Below, one piece after another: positions 24,937 through 33,756 of a DNA stretch of 64,000 bases. The notes under the pieces are model-generated. The model saw only the letters and a list, made by a program, of their open reading frames with translations. It did not search any database and was not told the DNA's origin. Location: assembly GCA_020634885.1 (NCBI GenBank), contig JACKAW010000001.1, forward strand, positions 372,001-436,000, given 5' to 3'. Origin of the DNA: Anaerolineales bacterium (lineage in GTDB: Bacteria > Chloroflexota > Anaerolineae > Anaerolineales > Villigracilaceae). Numbering within the stretch: the stretch's first letter is position 1; every line of letters starts with the position of its first letter. A program made the position numbers and the translations under genes.

Positions 24937-26415
24937 ATGAGACCAAAACTTACCTTACTCAGTGATGAGATCATCGCCCGCATTCTGGCAGAGGCGTACG
25001 AACTTCTGCTCAAGCCCGGTATCAAAGTCCAGAACGAAGAAGCACGCGACCTGCTCATGCGTGAAGGCGTGGTCATTGACCCCGAAACGCATGTGGCACA
25101 GATTCCCGCTTCGCTCGTCCAACGTGCCTTGGAAAGCGTGCCGCGCGAATTTTATCTCTACGATTACGATGGCAATCCCACCGTTCACTACGGCGGCGAC
25201 TCGGTTCACTTCGACCCGGGTTCCTCCGGCATCACCATGCTCAACCCCGACACACTCGAGCATGACACAACCGAAACCGAACATCTCCTGCGCTTGCTCA
25301 AAGTAGCGGAACAGATCCCCCAATACGACGCGCAATCCACCGCCGTGATCTGTCACGACGTACCCAAAGATATTCAAGATTCCTATCGCCTGTACCTTGC
25401 CCTGCTTTATTCCAAGAAACCCATCGTCACTGGTGCATTCACCAACAAGACCGTGCAAGAGATGATCGACATGCTGGCACTCTTCGCAGGTAGCCCCGAA
25501 GCCGCCCGCGAAAAACCGCGCGCCATCTTCGACGTCTGCCCAGCACCGCCACTTATTTGGTCAAACTTTGGCGCGGGTAACCTCATCAAACTTGCGCGCG
25601 CCGGCATCCCTGCAGAGATCGTCTCCGTGCCGTTGGCGGGTGCAGCGGCGCCCGTCACCATGCTTGGGACGGTCACCCAGCACACCGCAGAATGTCTGGC
25701 GGGCATCACCATCCATCAACTCGCGCACCCCGGCTCACCCATCGTATGGGGCGGCGCGGCAGCCATCTTTGACATGAAAAAAGGCGCCACCCCCATGGGC
25801 GCCATCGAAACCGCCATGCTCGATTGTTCCTACGCGCAGGTCGCAAAAACGCTCGGCATGCCTACCCATACCTACCTCGGCGCCACCGACTCCAAACTCG
25901 TCGATGCTCAAGCCGGGCTTGAAAGCGGCATCACCGCCATGGTCGGCGCACTGAGCGGCATCAACATGATCTCCGGCTCCGGCATGTTGGATTTCCTCGC
26001 CTGCCACAGCGCAGAAAAACTCGTCATCGACGCAGAAGGCATCGCCATGGCAAAGCGCATGATCGGCGGCGTCAAACAACACACCGACACCCTCGCCACC
26101 GGCTTCTACGACGACAAGATCAACTTCAAAGGCGGCGACTTCCTCAAACAAAAAATTACGATGAAACTCTTCCGCGAAGAACAACACCTGCCCGGCGATG
26201 TGATCGACCGCAATTCGACTCGCGTCTGGAAGGAAGCCGGTTCGCTGGATGCCTTCGGCAGAGCCAAACTGCGCGTGAAGGAATTGCTCGCCTCGTACCG
26301 CCGACCCGAACTGGATTCTGACCAGATAGCTCGTCTCCACTCGTACATGCTCGACCTCGCCAAAAAGGCTGGCGTTGAAGAATTGCCCAGGTTGGAAGAT
26401 TTTGAAGTTGCATAA
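24937..26415 (+). CDS. MttB-family protein 2, non-pyrrolysine
   Basis: A 492-residue MttB homologue. Motifs include AYELLLKPGIKVQN, VHFDPGSSGI, QYDAQSTAVICHDVPKDI, PPLIWSNFGAGN and LPTH-type HTYLGATDSK. It aligns along its entire length with protein 3 (about two-thirds identical by eye), so the two arose by tandem duplication. No in-frame TAG. AGAGG lies before the ATG. It is predicted to pass a methyl group to the corrinoid protein at 22588. The substrate cannot be inferred; the CHDVPKDI region near residue 147 is shared with protein 3 only. Confidence 0.92.
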   Translation: MRPKLTLLSDEIIARILAEAYELLLKPGIKVQNEEARDLLMREGVVIDPETHVAQIPASLVQRALESVPREFYLYDYDGNPTVHYGGDSVHFDPGSSGITMLNPDTLEHDTTETEHLLRLLKVAEQIPQYDAQSTAVICHDVPKDIQDSYRLYLALLYSKKPIVTGAFTNKTVQEMIDMLALFAGSPEAAREKPRAIFDVCPAPPLIWSNFGAGNLIKLARAGIPAEIVSVPLAGAAAPVTMLGTVTQHTAECLAGITIHQLAHPGSPIVWGGAAAIFDMKKGATPMGAIETAMLDCSYAQVAKTLGMPTHTYLGATDSKLVDAQAGLESGITAMVGALSGINMISGSGMLDFLACHSAEKLVIDAEGIAMAKRMIGGVKQHTDTLATGFYDDKINFKGGDFLKQKITMKLFREEQHLPGDVIDRNSTRVWKEAGSLDAFGRAKLRVKELLASYRRPELDSDQIARLHSYMLDLAKKAGVEELPRLEDFEVA

Positions 26416-26428
26416 CTGATGTTACACG

Positions 26429-26548
26429 GTAGGGGCGACCCGCCCACATCCATGAGAACTTTCTTTCGCTAGCAAGGGTCGCCCTGCCGTAGGGACAACC
26501 CTTCCCTTTGGGATAAAAGCCGTGACAGACCTTGCGGGTTGCCCCTAC
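26429..26548. repeat. Palindromic intergenic repeat (GTAGGGGCGACCCG type)
   Basis: Outer arms 26429-26443 and 26534-26548 pair over 15 bp with one wobble. Inner GGGTCGCCC/GGGACAACCC blocks make further pairings. The sequence resembles widely dispersed GTAGGGGCGACC repeats of environmental bacterial genomes (from general knowledge). Confidence 0.65.
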
Positions 26549-26581
26549 GAAAAATTGCCTAAGGTGAGTTGGCAAATAGTT

Positions 26582-26665
26582 ATTGGTAATTAGAGGTTTC
26601 GAGCCTGTTTCAAAACAATCTATGAAATTCTTGAGTCTTAACAGACTCAATTACTAATTACCAAT
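26582..26665. repeat. Second palindrome in the same gap
   Basis: Outer arms 26582-26593 and 26654-26665 pair perfectly (ATTGGTAATTAG with its inverse), and an inner GAGTCTTAACAGACTC hairpin lies near 26633-26648. It is distinct in sequence from the repeat just upstream. Confidence 0.65.
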
Positions 26666-26689
26666 CTCCAATTACCCCAAGGAGGCACC

Positions 26690-28165
26690 ATGCAACCCAA
26701 ACTCTCTCTGCTTGACAATGCCCTGATCGAACGCATCCTCGAAGAAGCCTATCAACTGATGCTCAAGCCCGGCATCAAGGTGCAGAACGCCGAAGCGAGA
26801 CGCCTGCTCGCCGAAGCCGGTGCTCAAGTGGACGAAGAAACACAAGTCGTCCGCATTCCAGAGCAGATCACAGTCAAGGCACTGGAAACCGTTCCACGTG
26901 TGTTCCACCTCTACGATTACGAGGGCAACCCCAAAGTCCAGTACGGAGGCGATGCAGTTCACTTCGACCCCGGCTCCTCGGGCATCTCCGTCCTCATCCC
27001 TGAGACGTTGGAGCACAAGACCGCTGAAACCGAAGACCTGCTGCACATCATCAAAGTTGCAGAGAGTTTGCCGCAATACGACGCGCAATCCACCGCGGTG
27101 GTTTGCCACGATGTACCCAAAGATATTCATGACCTGTATCGTTTGTATCTGGTCATGCTGTATTCGAAGAAACCGATCGTCACGGGTGCGTTCAGCAACC
27201 AGACCGTAAATGCCATGATCGACATGCTCGCCATCTTTGCGGGCGGACGTGACAACCTACGCACCAAACCGCGCGCCATTTTCGATGCCTGCCCGTCGCC
27301 GCCGCTGATCTGGTCGAACTTTGGCGCGGGGCAGTTGATCGAACTCGCCAAAGCAGGCGTTCCAGCAGAAATCGTCTCCATGCCGTTGGCGGGCGCAGCG
27401 GCTCCGGTGACTTTGCTTGGCGCAGTCACGCAACACGCCGCAGAATGTCTTTCGGGCATCACCATCCATCAACTCGCGCATGCTGGTTCGCCCATCGTGT
27501 GGGGCGGCGCGCCCGCCATCTTTGAGATGCGCAAAGGCGGCACTCCATATGGAGCCATCGAAACCGCCATGATCGACTCGTCCTACGCGCAGGTTGGCAA
27601 GGCGCTGGGTCTGCCCACCCACACCTACCTCGGCGCAACCGACACCAAAGTGCTCGACATGCAAGCGGGTATGGACAGCACCATGGGCTTTCTCGTCGGC
27701 GCGCTCAGTGGCATCAACATGATCTCGGGCGCAGGCATGCTCGACTCGCTCCTATGCCAAAGCCCCGAAAAACTCGTCATTGACGCCGAAGGCATTGCAA
27801 TGGCGCAACGAATGTTGAAAGGTATGCTCATCCAATCGGAAACGCTCGCCACCGAATTCTTCGAAGGCGTCAACTTCAAAGGCGGCGACTTCCTAAAACA
27901 AAAAGTGACCATGCAACTCTTCCCGAAAGAACAGCACATGCCCACCAAGATCATCGACCGTGATTCAATTCGCGGATGGAAGGCATCCGGCTCGTTGGAT
28001 ACCTTTGAGCGGGCAAAGTTGCAAGTAAAGGAAATCCTCGCCTCATACTCTCGACCTGTGCTTGATCCTCACCATGAGGCAGAGTTGCACGCTTATGTTT
28101 TGAATCTCGCCAAACAAGCCGGTATGGAAGAATTACCCAGACTGGAAAAACTCAAATTTGCTTAG
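26690..28165 (+). CDS. MttB-family protein 3, non-pyrrolysine
   Basis: A 491-residue paralogue of protein 2, colinear throughout, with the same HFDPGSSGI, CHDVPKDI, WSNFGAGQ and THTYLGATD landmarks. Differences concentrate in the first 120 residues and in the segment after LVGALSGINMISG (for example MLIQSETLATEF replacing VKQHTDTLATGF), where substrate specificity may lie. AAGGAGG precedes the ATG. No in-frame TAG. It probably transfers methyl to the same corrinoid protein as its paralogue but from a related donor. Confidence 0.92.
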   Translation: MQPKLSLLDNALIERILEEAYQLMLKPGIKVQNAEARRLLAEAGAQVDEETQVVRIPEQITVKALETVPRVFHLYDYEGNPKVQYGGDAVHFDPGSSGISVLIPETLEHKTAETEDLLHIIKVAESLPQYDAQSTAVVCHDVPKDIHDLYRLYLVMLYSKKPIVTGAFSNQTVNAMIDMLAIFAGGRDNLRTKPRAIFDACPSPPLIWSNFGAGQLIELAKAGVPAEIVSMPLAGAAAPVTLLGAVTQHAAECLSGITIHQLAHAGSPIVWGGAPAIFEMRKGGTPYGAIETAMIDSSYAQVGKALGLPTHTYLGATDTKVLDMQAGMDSTMGFLVGALSGINMISGAGMLDSLLCQSPEKLVIDAEGIAMAQRMLKGMLIQSETLATEFFEGVNFKGGDFLKQKVTMQLFPKEQHMPTKIIDRDSIRGWKASGSLDTFERAKLQVKEILASYSRPVLDPHHEAELHAYVLNLAKQAGMEELPRLEKLKFA

Positions 28166-28182
28166 AAAGTGACAAATGAACA

Positions 28183-28229
28183 GAAATGAGCAACGAGAAT
28201 GAAGTTACAATTCACTCGTTACTCATTTC
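28183..28229. repeat. Imperfect palindrome before the S9 peptidase
   Basis: Outer GAAATGAG (28183-28190) pairs with CTCATTTC (28222-28229), and partial pairing continues inward (CAACGAG with CTCGTTA). It fills most of the 82-bp gap. Confidence 0.55.
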
Positions 28230-28247
28230 TTATTTCTCAAAACAATT

Positions 28248-30014
28248 ATGCTGACACTCCCCGAACTCCTCCGCCTTCCCAATGTTGATAACGGTCTTCC
28301 CTTTGCCATTTCACCCGATGAAAAACGCATCGTCTTTTCATGGAACAAAAGCGGCACATGGGAATTGTGGGAAGTTAGAGACACTGAGATTAGAAAATTA
28401 GAGATTAGTTTACCCGGTGCAAAATTCTCGCCGCACTTCTCGCCCGATGGAACCAAGATCGCCTTTGCGCTTGACCTTGATGGCAGTGAGTCGTATCACA
28501 TTGCGGTTCACGATTTCACCACAGGCACCAGCACCGACCTAACGCCGGATATTCTGTACGCGCACCAGCCCAATATGGCATGGTCACCCGATGGCGAGAC
28601 CTTAGCCGTCCTTTCGGAAGCCAAGGGAAGTTTTGCGCTTTATCTTCAGCCAGTAGATGGCAGCCCCGCGCCAATGATAAAAAATGTCTTTCGCCCCAGT
28701 TGGGATGTGACCTGGGCGCCGGATGGGATGTGGGTGGCGTTGGAGTCCGAGTCTACGGCGAGTGACCGCACGCTTCATCTCGTGCCGATGGGACGCAGAA
28801 AAGGTCCGCGGGTGAGTATGTTTCAGTTGATGTGGGATGGCAAGCCGTTAAACGCTCAACACCCGGTATGGTCGCCAGATTCAAAGTTCCTCGCCTTCTC
28901 TGCCGAGGTGGACGAGTGGCATGATATCGGTCTGCTTGATCTGGAAACTCGTGAAATTACCTGGGTGGACAAATCCGCTGGGGATAAGACTCAACCGACT
29001 TGGTCGCGGAGCGGGGATGTTCTCGGCTGGGTTCAGGCTGAGGGTGTAAAGACCAGTTTCAAATTTAAGAAAAGAGGCGCTGAACTTCATCAAATAAAAG
29101 TTGGCGATGGGTTGCATTCCTTTCCGCAGTTCGTTTCGGATGGCGTCATCCTTTTGTATGAAGATGCGAATCACCCAACCGATCTGTGGAAGATCAATTT
29201 GGAAAGCGGCAAAGCGACGCAACTAACGAGGTCGTTAGATGAAGATTTGAATTTTGTGGAGCCGGAAGAAGTTTGGTATGAAAGCCGTGACGGAGTGAAA
29301 GTGCCGGCGATGTTGTATCGCGGCAATGGTAAGCAAGCCGTCATCAACATTCACGGCGGACCGAACTGGCATTTTTCGAACATCTGGCATCCGCTGATGA
29401 GTTACATGGCGGCGCAAGGTTGGACAGTGCTCGGACCGAATTATCGCGGTTCGACGGGCTATGGCAAAAAATGGCAGAACGCCAGCCGTTACGATATGGG
29501 CGGCATTGATACGGATGATTGCGCGGCAGGCGTGAAATATTTAATTGAGAACGGCTTGGCAGAAAAAGATAAAGTGGCGGTGACAGGGCGCAGCCATGGC
29601 GGCTTTTTGACGATGTGCTGCATGACCTTTCACCCTCATCTGTTTGCGGGCGGTTCGGCAGTGGTGCCATTTTTAGACTGGCTCAAATCTCATAAAAACT
29701 CACGCGAAGATTTACAGCATTGGAATGTTGAAAACATGGGTGACCCTGAAGACAACCGTGAAATTTGGATCTCGCATTCGCCGTATTTCTTTTTAGACCG
29801 CGTGAACGCGCCAGTGCAGATGATCTGCGGCGCAAATGACCCGCGCTGCCCAGCATCGGAGTCGGTGGATGCGCATGAGAAACTGCAAAAACTTGGCAAG
29901 CAATCGGAATTACTTTTGTATGAAGATGAAGGACATGTCTTTTTGAAGATCGAGAATGTGATCGAAGCGGAAATGAAACGCGTGGAGTTTTTGAAGAGAG
30001 TTCTAAAAGATTAA
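28248..30014 (+). CDS. S9-family serine peptidase (prolyl oligopeptidase/acylaminoacyl-peptidase type)
   Basis: A 588-residue cytoplasmic peptidase with no signal peptide. An N-terminal beta-propeller of WSPDGE/FSPDGTKIAF-type blades (about 1-330) is followed by an alpha/beta hydrolase domain. It has GRSHGGF with nucleophile Ser449, CGANDPRCP with the Asp, and DEGHVF with the His; NIHGGPNW forms the oxyanion loop. It sits inside the methyltransferase cluster between MttB proteins 3 and 4. It may release a methylated amino acid from a peptide or acyl conjugate, which is inference. No ribosome-binding site is visible before the ATG, which directly follows the palindrome. Confidence 0.9.
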   Translation: MLTLPELLRLPNVDNGLPFAISPDEKRIVFSWNKSGTWELWEVRDTEIRKLEISLPGAKFSPHFSPDGTKIAFALDLDGSESYHIAVHDFTTGTSTDLTPDILYAHQPNMAWSPDGETLAVLSEAKGSFALYLQPVDGSPAPMIKNVFRPSWDVTWAPDGMWVALESESTASDRTLHLVPMGRRKGPRVSMFQLMWDGKPLNAQHPVWSPDSKFLAFSAEVDEWHDIGLLDLETREITWVDKSAGDKTQPTWSRSGDVLGWVQAEGVKTSFKFKKRGAELHQIKVGDGLHSFPQFVSDGVILLYEDANHPTDLWKINLESGKATQLTRSLDEDLNFVEPEEVWYESRDGVKVPAMLYRGNGKQAVINIHGGPNWHFSNIWHPLMSYMAAQGWTVLGPNYRGSTGYGKKWQNASRYDMGGIDTDDCAAGVKYLIENGLAEKDKVAVTGRSHGGFLTMCCMTFHPHLFAGGSAVVPFLDWLKSHKNSREDLQHWNVENMGDPEDNREIWISHSPYFFLDRVNAPVQMICGANDPRCPASESVDAHEKLQKLGKQSELLLYEDEGHVFLKIENVIEAEMKRVEFLKRVLKD

Positions 30015-30082
30015 CCACAAAGGGTTACGAAGTGTCACAAAGGTTTATGTTCTTACTTCGTGCTCCTTCGTGAACTTCGTGG
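30014..30082. repeat. Imperfect palindrome of the CACGAAGG type, second copy
   Basis: ACCACAAAGGGTTACGAAG at the left faces its near-inverse at 30054-30082 (ACTTCGTG ... ACTTCGTGGT). Same repeat type as 23256-23326. Confidence 0.6.
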
Positions 30083-30105
30083 TGAAAAAAATTATAGGAG
30101 AGAAC

Positions 30106-31521
30106 ATGGAGCCACTCAAGTTTTTATCAGATGCCGATATTCAAGCCATGCACGAAGCCACTTTACAGGTCATGCAGGAAGCCGGTGTTTTCTGGACGCA
30201 TAAACCCAGCCTGGATATTTTGCAGGATGCCGGTTGTACCGTAAAAGATGACCGCGTGTTCTTCCCACCAGACCTGGTGTTGGATTCGATTGCCAAAACA
30301 GGTAAACGCCCAAAAGTACGCGGACGCAACGGCGAGGTTCACGAATTGGGCGGCGGCGATCTATTTTTTCACAACCTTGGCGGCGCACGCGATATTTTTG
30401 ACGCGCGCACAGGAACACACCACGCCGCAACCGAAGAAGATTGCACAAACGCCATCCGCCTGCTCGATGCGCTGCCAAACTGCAACAACGTCACACCGTT
30501 CTTTACCCCGCCGGATGTTTCCAATGAAATGATGGCGCTGCACATGTACCGTCACGCCCTCTCGAACACCACCAAACCGGTGCAGGGTCCGGGCATTCAA
30601 TTTGGGCACGAAGCCAAATACGCGGTGGAAATGGCAGCCGTGATCGGCATTGAACCGCATGAACTGACCCTCTCGCTTTCGCCGGTCAGCCCGCTCACCA
30701 TGCACGATATCGCAGCACAAGCCATCATGGATATGGCACACGCAGGCGTGATCCATGCCAATTTGCCCTGCCCCATTGGCGGTGCAACTTCGCCCATGAC
30801 CATCACTGGCAGCATCGTGCAACAAAGCGCCGAAACGCTCGCTCCGCTTGTGCTGGCGCAGATCATCAACCCTGGTTGCAATTTTGTGTACTGCGGACGT
30901 TTGGCGATGTTGGAACCGCGCACCGGCTTACTTTGGGGAGGCGTGGAACTGGGGCTATCATCCGCCGCCACGGTTCAACTCGGACATTTTTACGGGTTCA
31001 GCGTCAATGTGTATGGGTTCTCGACCAATGCTCACACCCTCGATGCTCAAGGCGCTTTCGAGCGCGGACTCAATGCCGCCATCCCTGCCCTCGCTGGTGC
31101 AGATGAACTCTCCGGCATTGGCGAAATGGAAGCAGGCATTATGGGTTCATTTGCCCAAATGGTTCTGGATAATGAGTTGGCAGGCAGCATTCACCGTCTG
31201 CGCCGGGGACTTTCGGCAGATGCCGAGCACCTCGCTGTGAACATCATTTTGGATGTAATGGGCGGCACACGCAACTTCCTTGGTCAAAAGCACACCATGA
31301 AGCATCTGCGCGGCGGCGAAATGGCGCTGACCAAGCTGGCAGAGCGCAACTCATGGGATACGTGGGAAGAAAAATTTGGACGCAAGCAAATGGCAGATCA
31401 TGCCACCGACGAAGCCGAGCGCATTTTGCGCGAACATCAACCCGAACCACTTAGCCCGGCACAAGAAGCAGAATTGGATAAAATTCTGGCAGCAGCAGAG
31501 CGTGAGACAGCAAGGAAGTAG
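30106..31521 (+). CDS. MttB-family protein 4, non-pyrrolysine
   Basis: The ATG at 30106 with AGGAG before it gives 471 residues; a GTG at 30070 is in frame but lies inside the palindrome. It has the MttB opening DADIQAMHEATLQVMQEAGVF, HNLGGARDIFDARTG, PFFTPPDV and NLPCPIGGATSPMTITG. It is distant from proteins 1-3 and similar in layout to protein 1. There is no in-frame TAG. Downstream neighbours are the M20 amidohydrolase and the methyl-folate enzyme. The methyl donor is unknown. Confidence 0.92.
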   Translation: MEPLKFLSDADIQAMHEATLQVMQEAGVFWTHKPSLDILQDAGCTVKDDRVFFPPDLVLDSIAKTGKRPKVRGRNGEVHELGGGDLFFHNLGGARDIFDARTGTHHAATEEDCTNAIRLLDALPNCNNVTPFFTPPDVSNEMMALHMYRHALSNTTKPVQGPGIQFGHEAKYAVEMAAVIGIEPHELTLSLSPVSPLTMHDIAAQAIMDMAHAGVIHANLPCPIGGATSPMTITGSIVQQSAETLAPLVLAQIINPGCNFVYCGRLAMLEPRTGLLWGGVELGLSSAATVQLGHFYGFSVNVYGFSTNAHTLDAQGAFERGLNAAIPALAGADELSGIGEMEAGIMGSFAQMVLDNELAGSIHRLRRGLSADAEHLAVNIILDVMGGTRNFLGQKHTMKHLRGGEMALTKLAERNSWDTWEEKFGRKQMADHATDEAERILREHQPEPLSPAQEAELDKILAAAERETARK

Positions 31522-31524
31522 AGT

Positions 31525-31591
31525 GTAGGTCAGGCTTTTAGCCTGACATCCTTTTGAAAAATAATTTTGGCGGGCTACAAGCCCGCCCTAC
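31525..31591. repeat. Compound palindromic repeat with two hairpins
   Basis: GTCAGGCT/AGCCTGAC (31529-31536 with 31540-31547) and GGCGGGC/GCCCGCC (31569-31575 with 31581-31587), bounded by inverted GTAGG/CCTAC ends. It lies between MttB 4 and the M20 gene. Confidence 0.65.
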
Positions 31592-31620
31592 GAACGAAAC
31601 AAATATTAGGAGCACAAGGT

Positions 31621-32778
31621 ATGATCAAACAGGCACATGCAGTTTCAGAAGATATTATCGAATGGCGGCGCGATTTTCACATGCACCCCGAAACCGGCTT
31701 CGATGTCCATCGAACTGCCGGTATCGTCGCAGATGAACTGGAGAAAATGGGCTACCGTGTGAAACGCGGTGTAGGCAAAACCGGCGTTGTTGCAGAGATC
31801 GGTGAAGGCGGCAAGGTGGTTGCCATCCGTGCCGATATGGACGCCCTGCCCATTTTTGAATTGAATGAAACAGATTACGTCTCGCAGAACGAAGGCAAAA
31901 TGCACGCCTGCGGACATGACTCGCACACCGCCATGGCATTGGGCGCAGCAAAAATTCTGGCAAATGAAAAATTCACAGGTCGGGTGCGTTTCCTCTTCCA
32001 GCCCTGCGAAGAGACTGCCGATGAAGAAGGCTTAAGCGGCGCACAACGCATGTATGCCGAAGGCGCAACCCAGGGCGTGGATTACGTCATCGCCCAACAT
32101 GTAGACCCAAGTCACCCCGTTGGAACCATAACCATCAATGAAGGTCCGAGCGGCGGCGGCGTGGATTCGTTCACAGCCACCATTTATGGCAAAGGCGGGC
32201 ATGGCGCACATCCGCACGCGACGATCGACCCATTCGTTTTGCTGGCGCACGTCATCATGGGGTTGAATTCCATCGTCTCCCGCCGCATCGACCCATTTGA
32301 GCCGACTGTGGTCAGCATCGGCGCGGTCAATGGCGGCTTTACCGAAAATGTAATTCCCGACAAAGTGGAAATGAAAGGCACCATTCGCTTCACATCGCTC
32401 GAAACACACAAAAAAGCACGCGAAGAAGTCACCCGTGTTTTTGAAATGGTCAAAGCTCTCGGCGGCGATTACAAGTTGGATTTCCTCTTCGGGGGAATGC
32501 CGATCATGAACGACAAATTTGTATCAGACACCATTGCAAGCGTGGGAAAAGACCTGCTGGGCGAAGGCAGTGTCCTGCCAATGGATAAAACCCTCGGGGC
32601 AGAAGATTTCCCCGAATTTCTGCGAGATGCTCCCGGCGCCATGTACATGCTCGGTGTGAGAATCGAAGACCGTCCCTTGTACGAATTACACCACCCAAAA
32701 TTCGACCTGGATGAACGCGCTTTGCCATTGGGAACCGCCGTGCTGGCAGAAACCGCATTGAGATTCTTGAAGTCGTAA
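31621..32778 (+). CDS. M20 family amidohydrolase (M20D type)
   Basis: The ATG at 31621 follows AGGAG by 8 bp; 385 residues. It is a two-zinc peptidase/amidohydrolase with DFHMHPETGFD (about 18-28), ADMDALP (71-77), ACGHDSHTAM (96-105), QPCEETADEEG (about 132) and a dimerisation insert starting KGGHGAHPH. The M20D subgroup removes acyl groups from N-acyl amino acids, such as hippurate or auxin conjugates. Being in the methyltransferase cluster, it may free a methylated amino acid or betaine from an amide, which is inference. No signal peptide. Confidence 0.93.
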   Translation: MIKQAHAVSEDIIEWRRDFHMHPETGFDVHRTAGIVADELEKMGYRVKRGVGKTGVVAEIGEGGKVVAIRADMDALPIFELNETDYVSQNEGKMHACGHDSHTAMALGAAKILANEKFTGRVRFLFQPCEETADEEGLSGAQRMYAEGATQGVDYVIAQHVDPSHPVGTITINEGPSGGGVDSFTATIYGKGGHGAHPHATIDPFVLLAHVIMGLNSIVSRRIDPFEPTVVSIGAVNGGFTENVIPDKVEMKGTIRFTSLETHKKAREEVTRVFEMVKALGGDYKLDFLFGGMPIMNDKFVSDTIASVGKDLLGEGSVLPMDKTLGAEDFPEFLRDAPGAMYMLGVRIEDRPLYELHHPKFDLDERALPLGTAVLAETALRFLKS

Positions 32779-32783
32779 AACAC

Positions 32784-32863
32784 CGTCATTGCGAGCCGCG
32801 CACTTGCTCTCTGCGGCGAAGTAATCTCAGAGATTGCTTCGGGCTGTTACCCTCGCAATGACG
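32784..32863. repeat. Palindromic CGTCATTGCGAG repeat
   Basis: Outer arms 32784-32795 and 32852-32863 match perfectly. An inner CGAAGTAATCTC/AGATTGCTTCG hairpin follows. It resembles dispersed repeats common to many bacterial genomes (general knowledge). Confidence 0.7.
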
Positions 32864-32883
32864 AAAAAAATTTCGGAGGGCAC

Positions 32884-33756
32884 ATGCACACCATCCTTAA
32901 ATCAGAAAAAAAAGAAGTTGTTATTGGCATTGACAAACCATTCGTCATCATCGGCGAAAAGCTCAACCCCACCGGCATCAAAAAACTTGGGCAGGCGTTG
33001 GTCGAGCGCAACATGGATTATGTGAAACACCTCGCCAAACGCCAGGTAGATTGGGGCGCCGATGTGTTGGACGTGAATGTGGGGCACCCGCAAATCGATG
33101 AAGCCGAAGTGATCCCGCTCGTCGTTGAGGCGGTTCAGTCCGTAACAGACGTACCGCTCTGCATCGACTCAAATGAACCAAAAATTCTTGAGGCGGGGTT
33201 AAACGCCATCAAGGGCGGCAAACCGCTTGTAAACTCCGTCAACGGGGAAGAAAAGCAACTGGCGGCTGTCCTGCCCATCGTCAAGGCAAGAGGCGCAGCA
33301 GTAATCGGCTTGACCATCGCCGACGAAGGCATCCCACCTACTGCCGAAGGTCGTCTCGCCGCTGCCGCAAAGGTCATCGAACGAGCCGCAAAGATCGGCA
33401 TCCCCATCGAAGACATTATCATTGACCCGCTGGTGATGACCGTTGGGCACGATAGCAAAGCCGCCACGGTAACGCTCAAAGCAATTGAATTAATTCGTAA
33501 CGAGTTCGGCGTCAATATCAGCCTCGGCGCAAGCAATGTCTCATTCGGTCTGCCAGACCGCCACTCCGTGAACGCCGCCATGCTCGCCATTGCAATGGAA
33601 GCGGGTGCCACCTGCTCCATCACCGATCCCATAAAACTTGGCGGCGCTATCAAAGCCACAGACTTGCTGCTTGGTCGTGACGCCAACTCGATGCGCTATC
33701 TTAAATATTTCCGCGCCACCGAAAAATTACGCGAGGCAGAAGCAGCCGCAAAATGA
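32884..33756 (+). CDS. Methyltetrahydrofolate:corrinoid methyltransferase (MtgA/AcsE-like, pterin-binding)
   Basis: A 290-residue TIM barrel of the dihydropteroate synthase/methyl-folate transferase superfamily. Signatures are IIGEKLNPTG (about 22-31), DVLDVNVGHPQ (about 60-70), LCIDSNEP, IIDPLVMTVG, and LGASNVSFGLPDR (about 218-230). It moves methyl between a corrinoid protein and tetrahydrofolate, and so links the MttB reactions to the folate pool. CGGAGGGC precedes the ATG. Its last four bases overlap the homocysteine methyltransferase start. It resembles the folate module of MetH, standing alone. Confidence 0.93.
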   Translation: MHTILKSEKKEVVIGIDKPFVIIGEKLNPTGIKKLGQALVERNMDYVKHLAKRQVDWGADVLDVNVGHPQIDEAEVIPLVVEAVQSVTDVPLCIDSNEPKILEAGLNAIKGGKPLVNSVNGEEKQLAAVLPIVKARGAAVIGLTIADEGIPPTAEGRLAAAAKVIERAAKIGIPIEDIIIDPLVMTVGHDSKAATVTLKAIELIRNEFGVNISLGASNVSFGLPDRHSVNAAMLAIAMEAGATCSITDPIKLGGAIKATDLLLGRDANSMRYLKYFRATEKLREAEAAAK

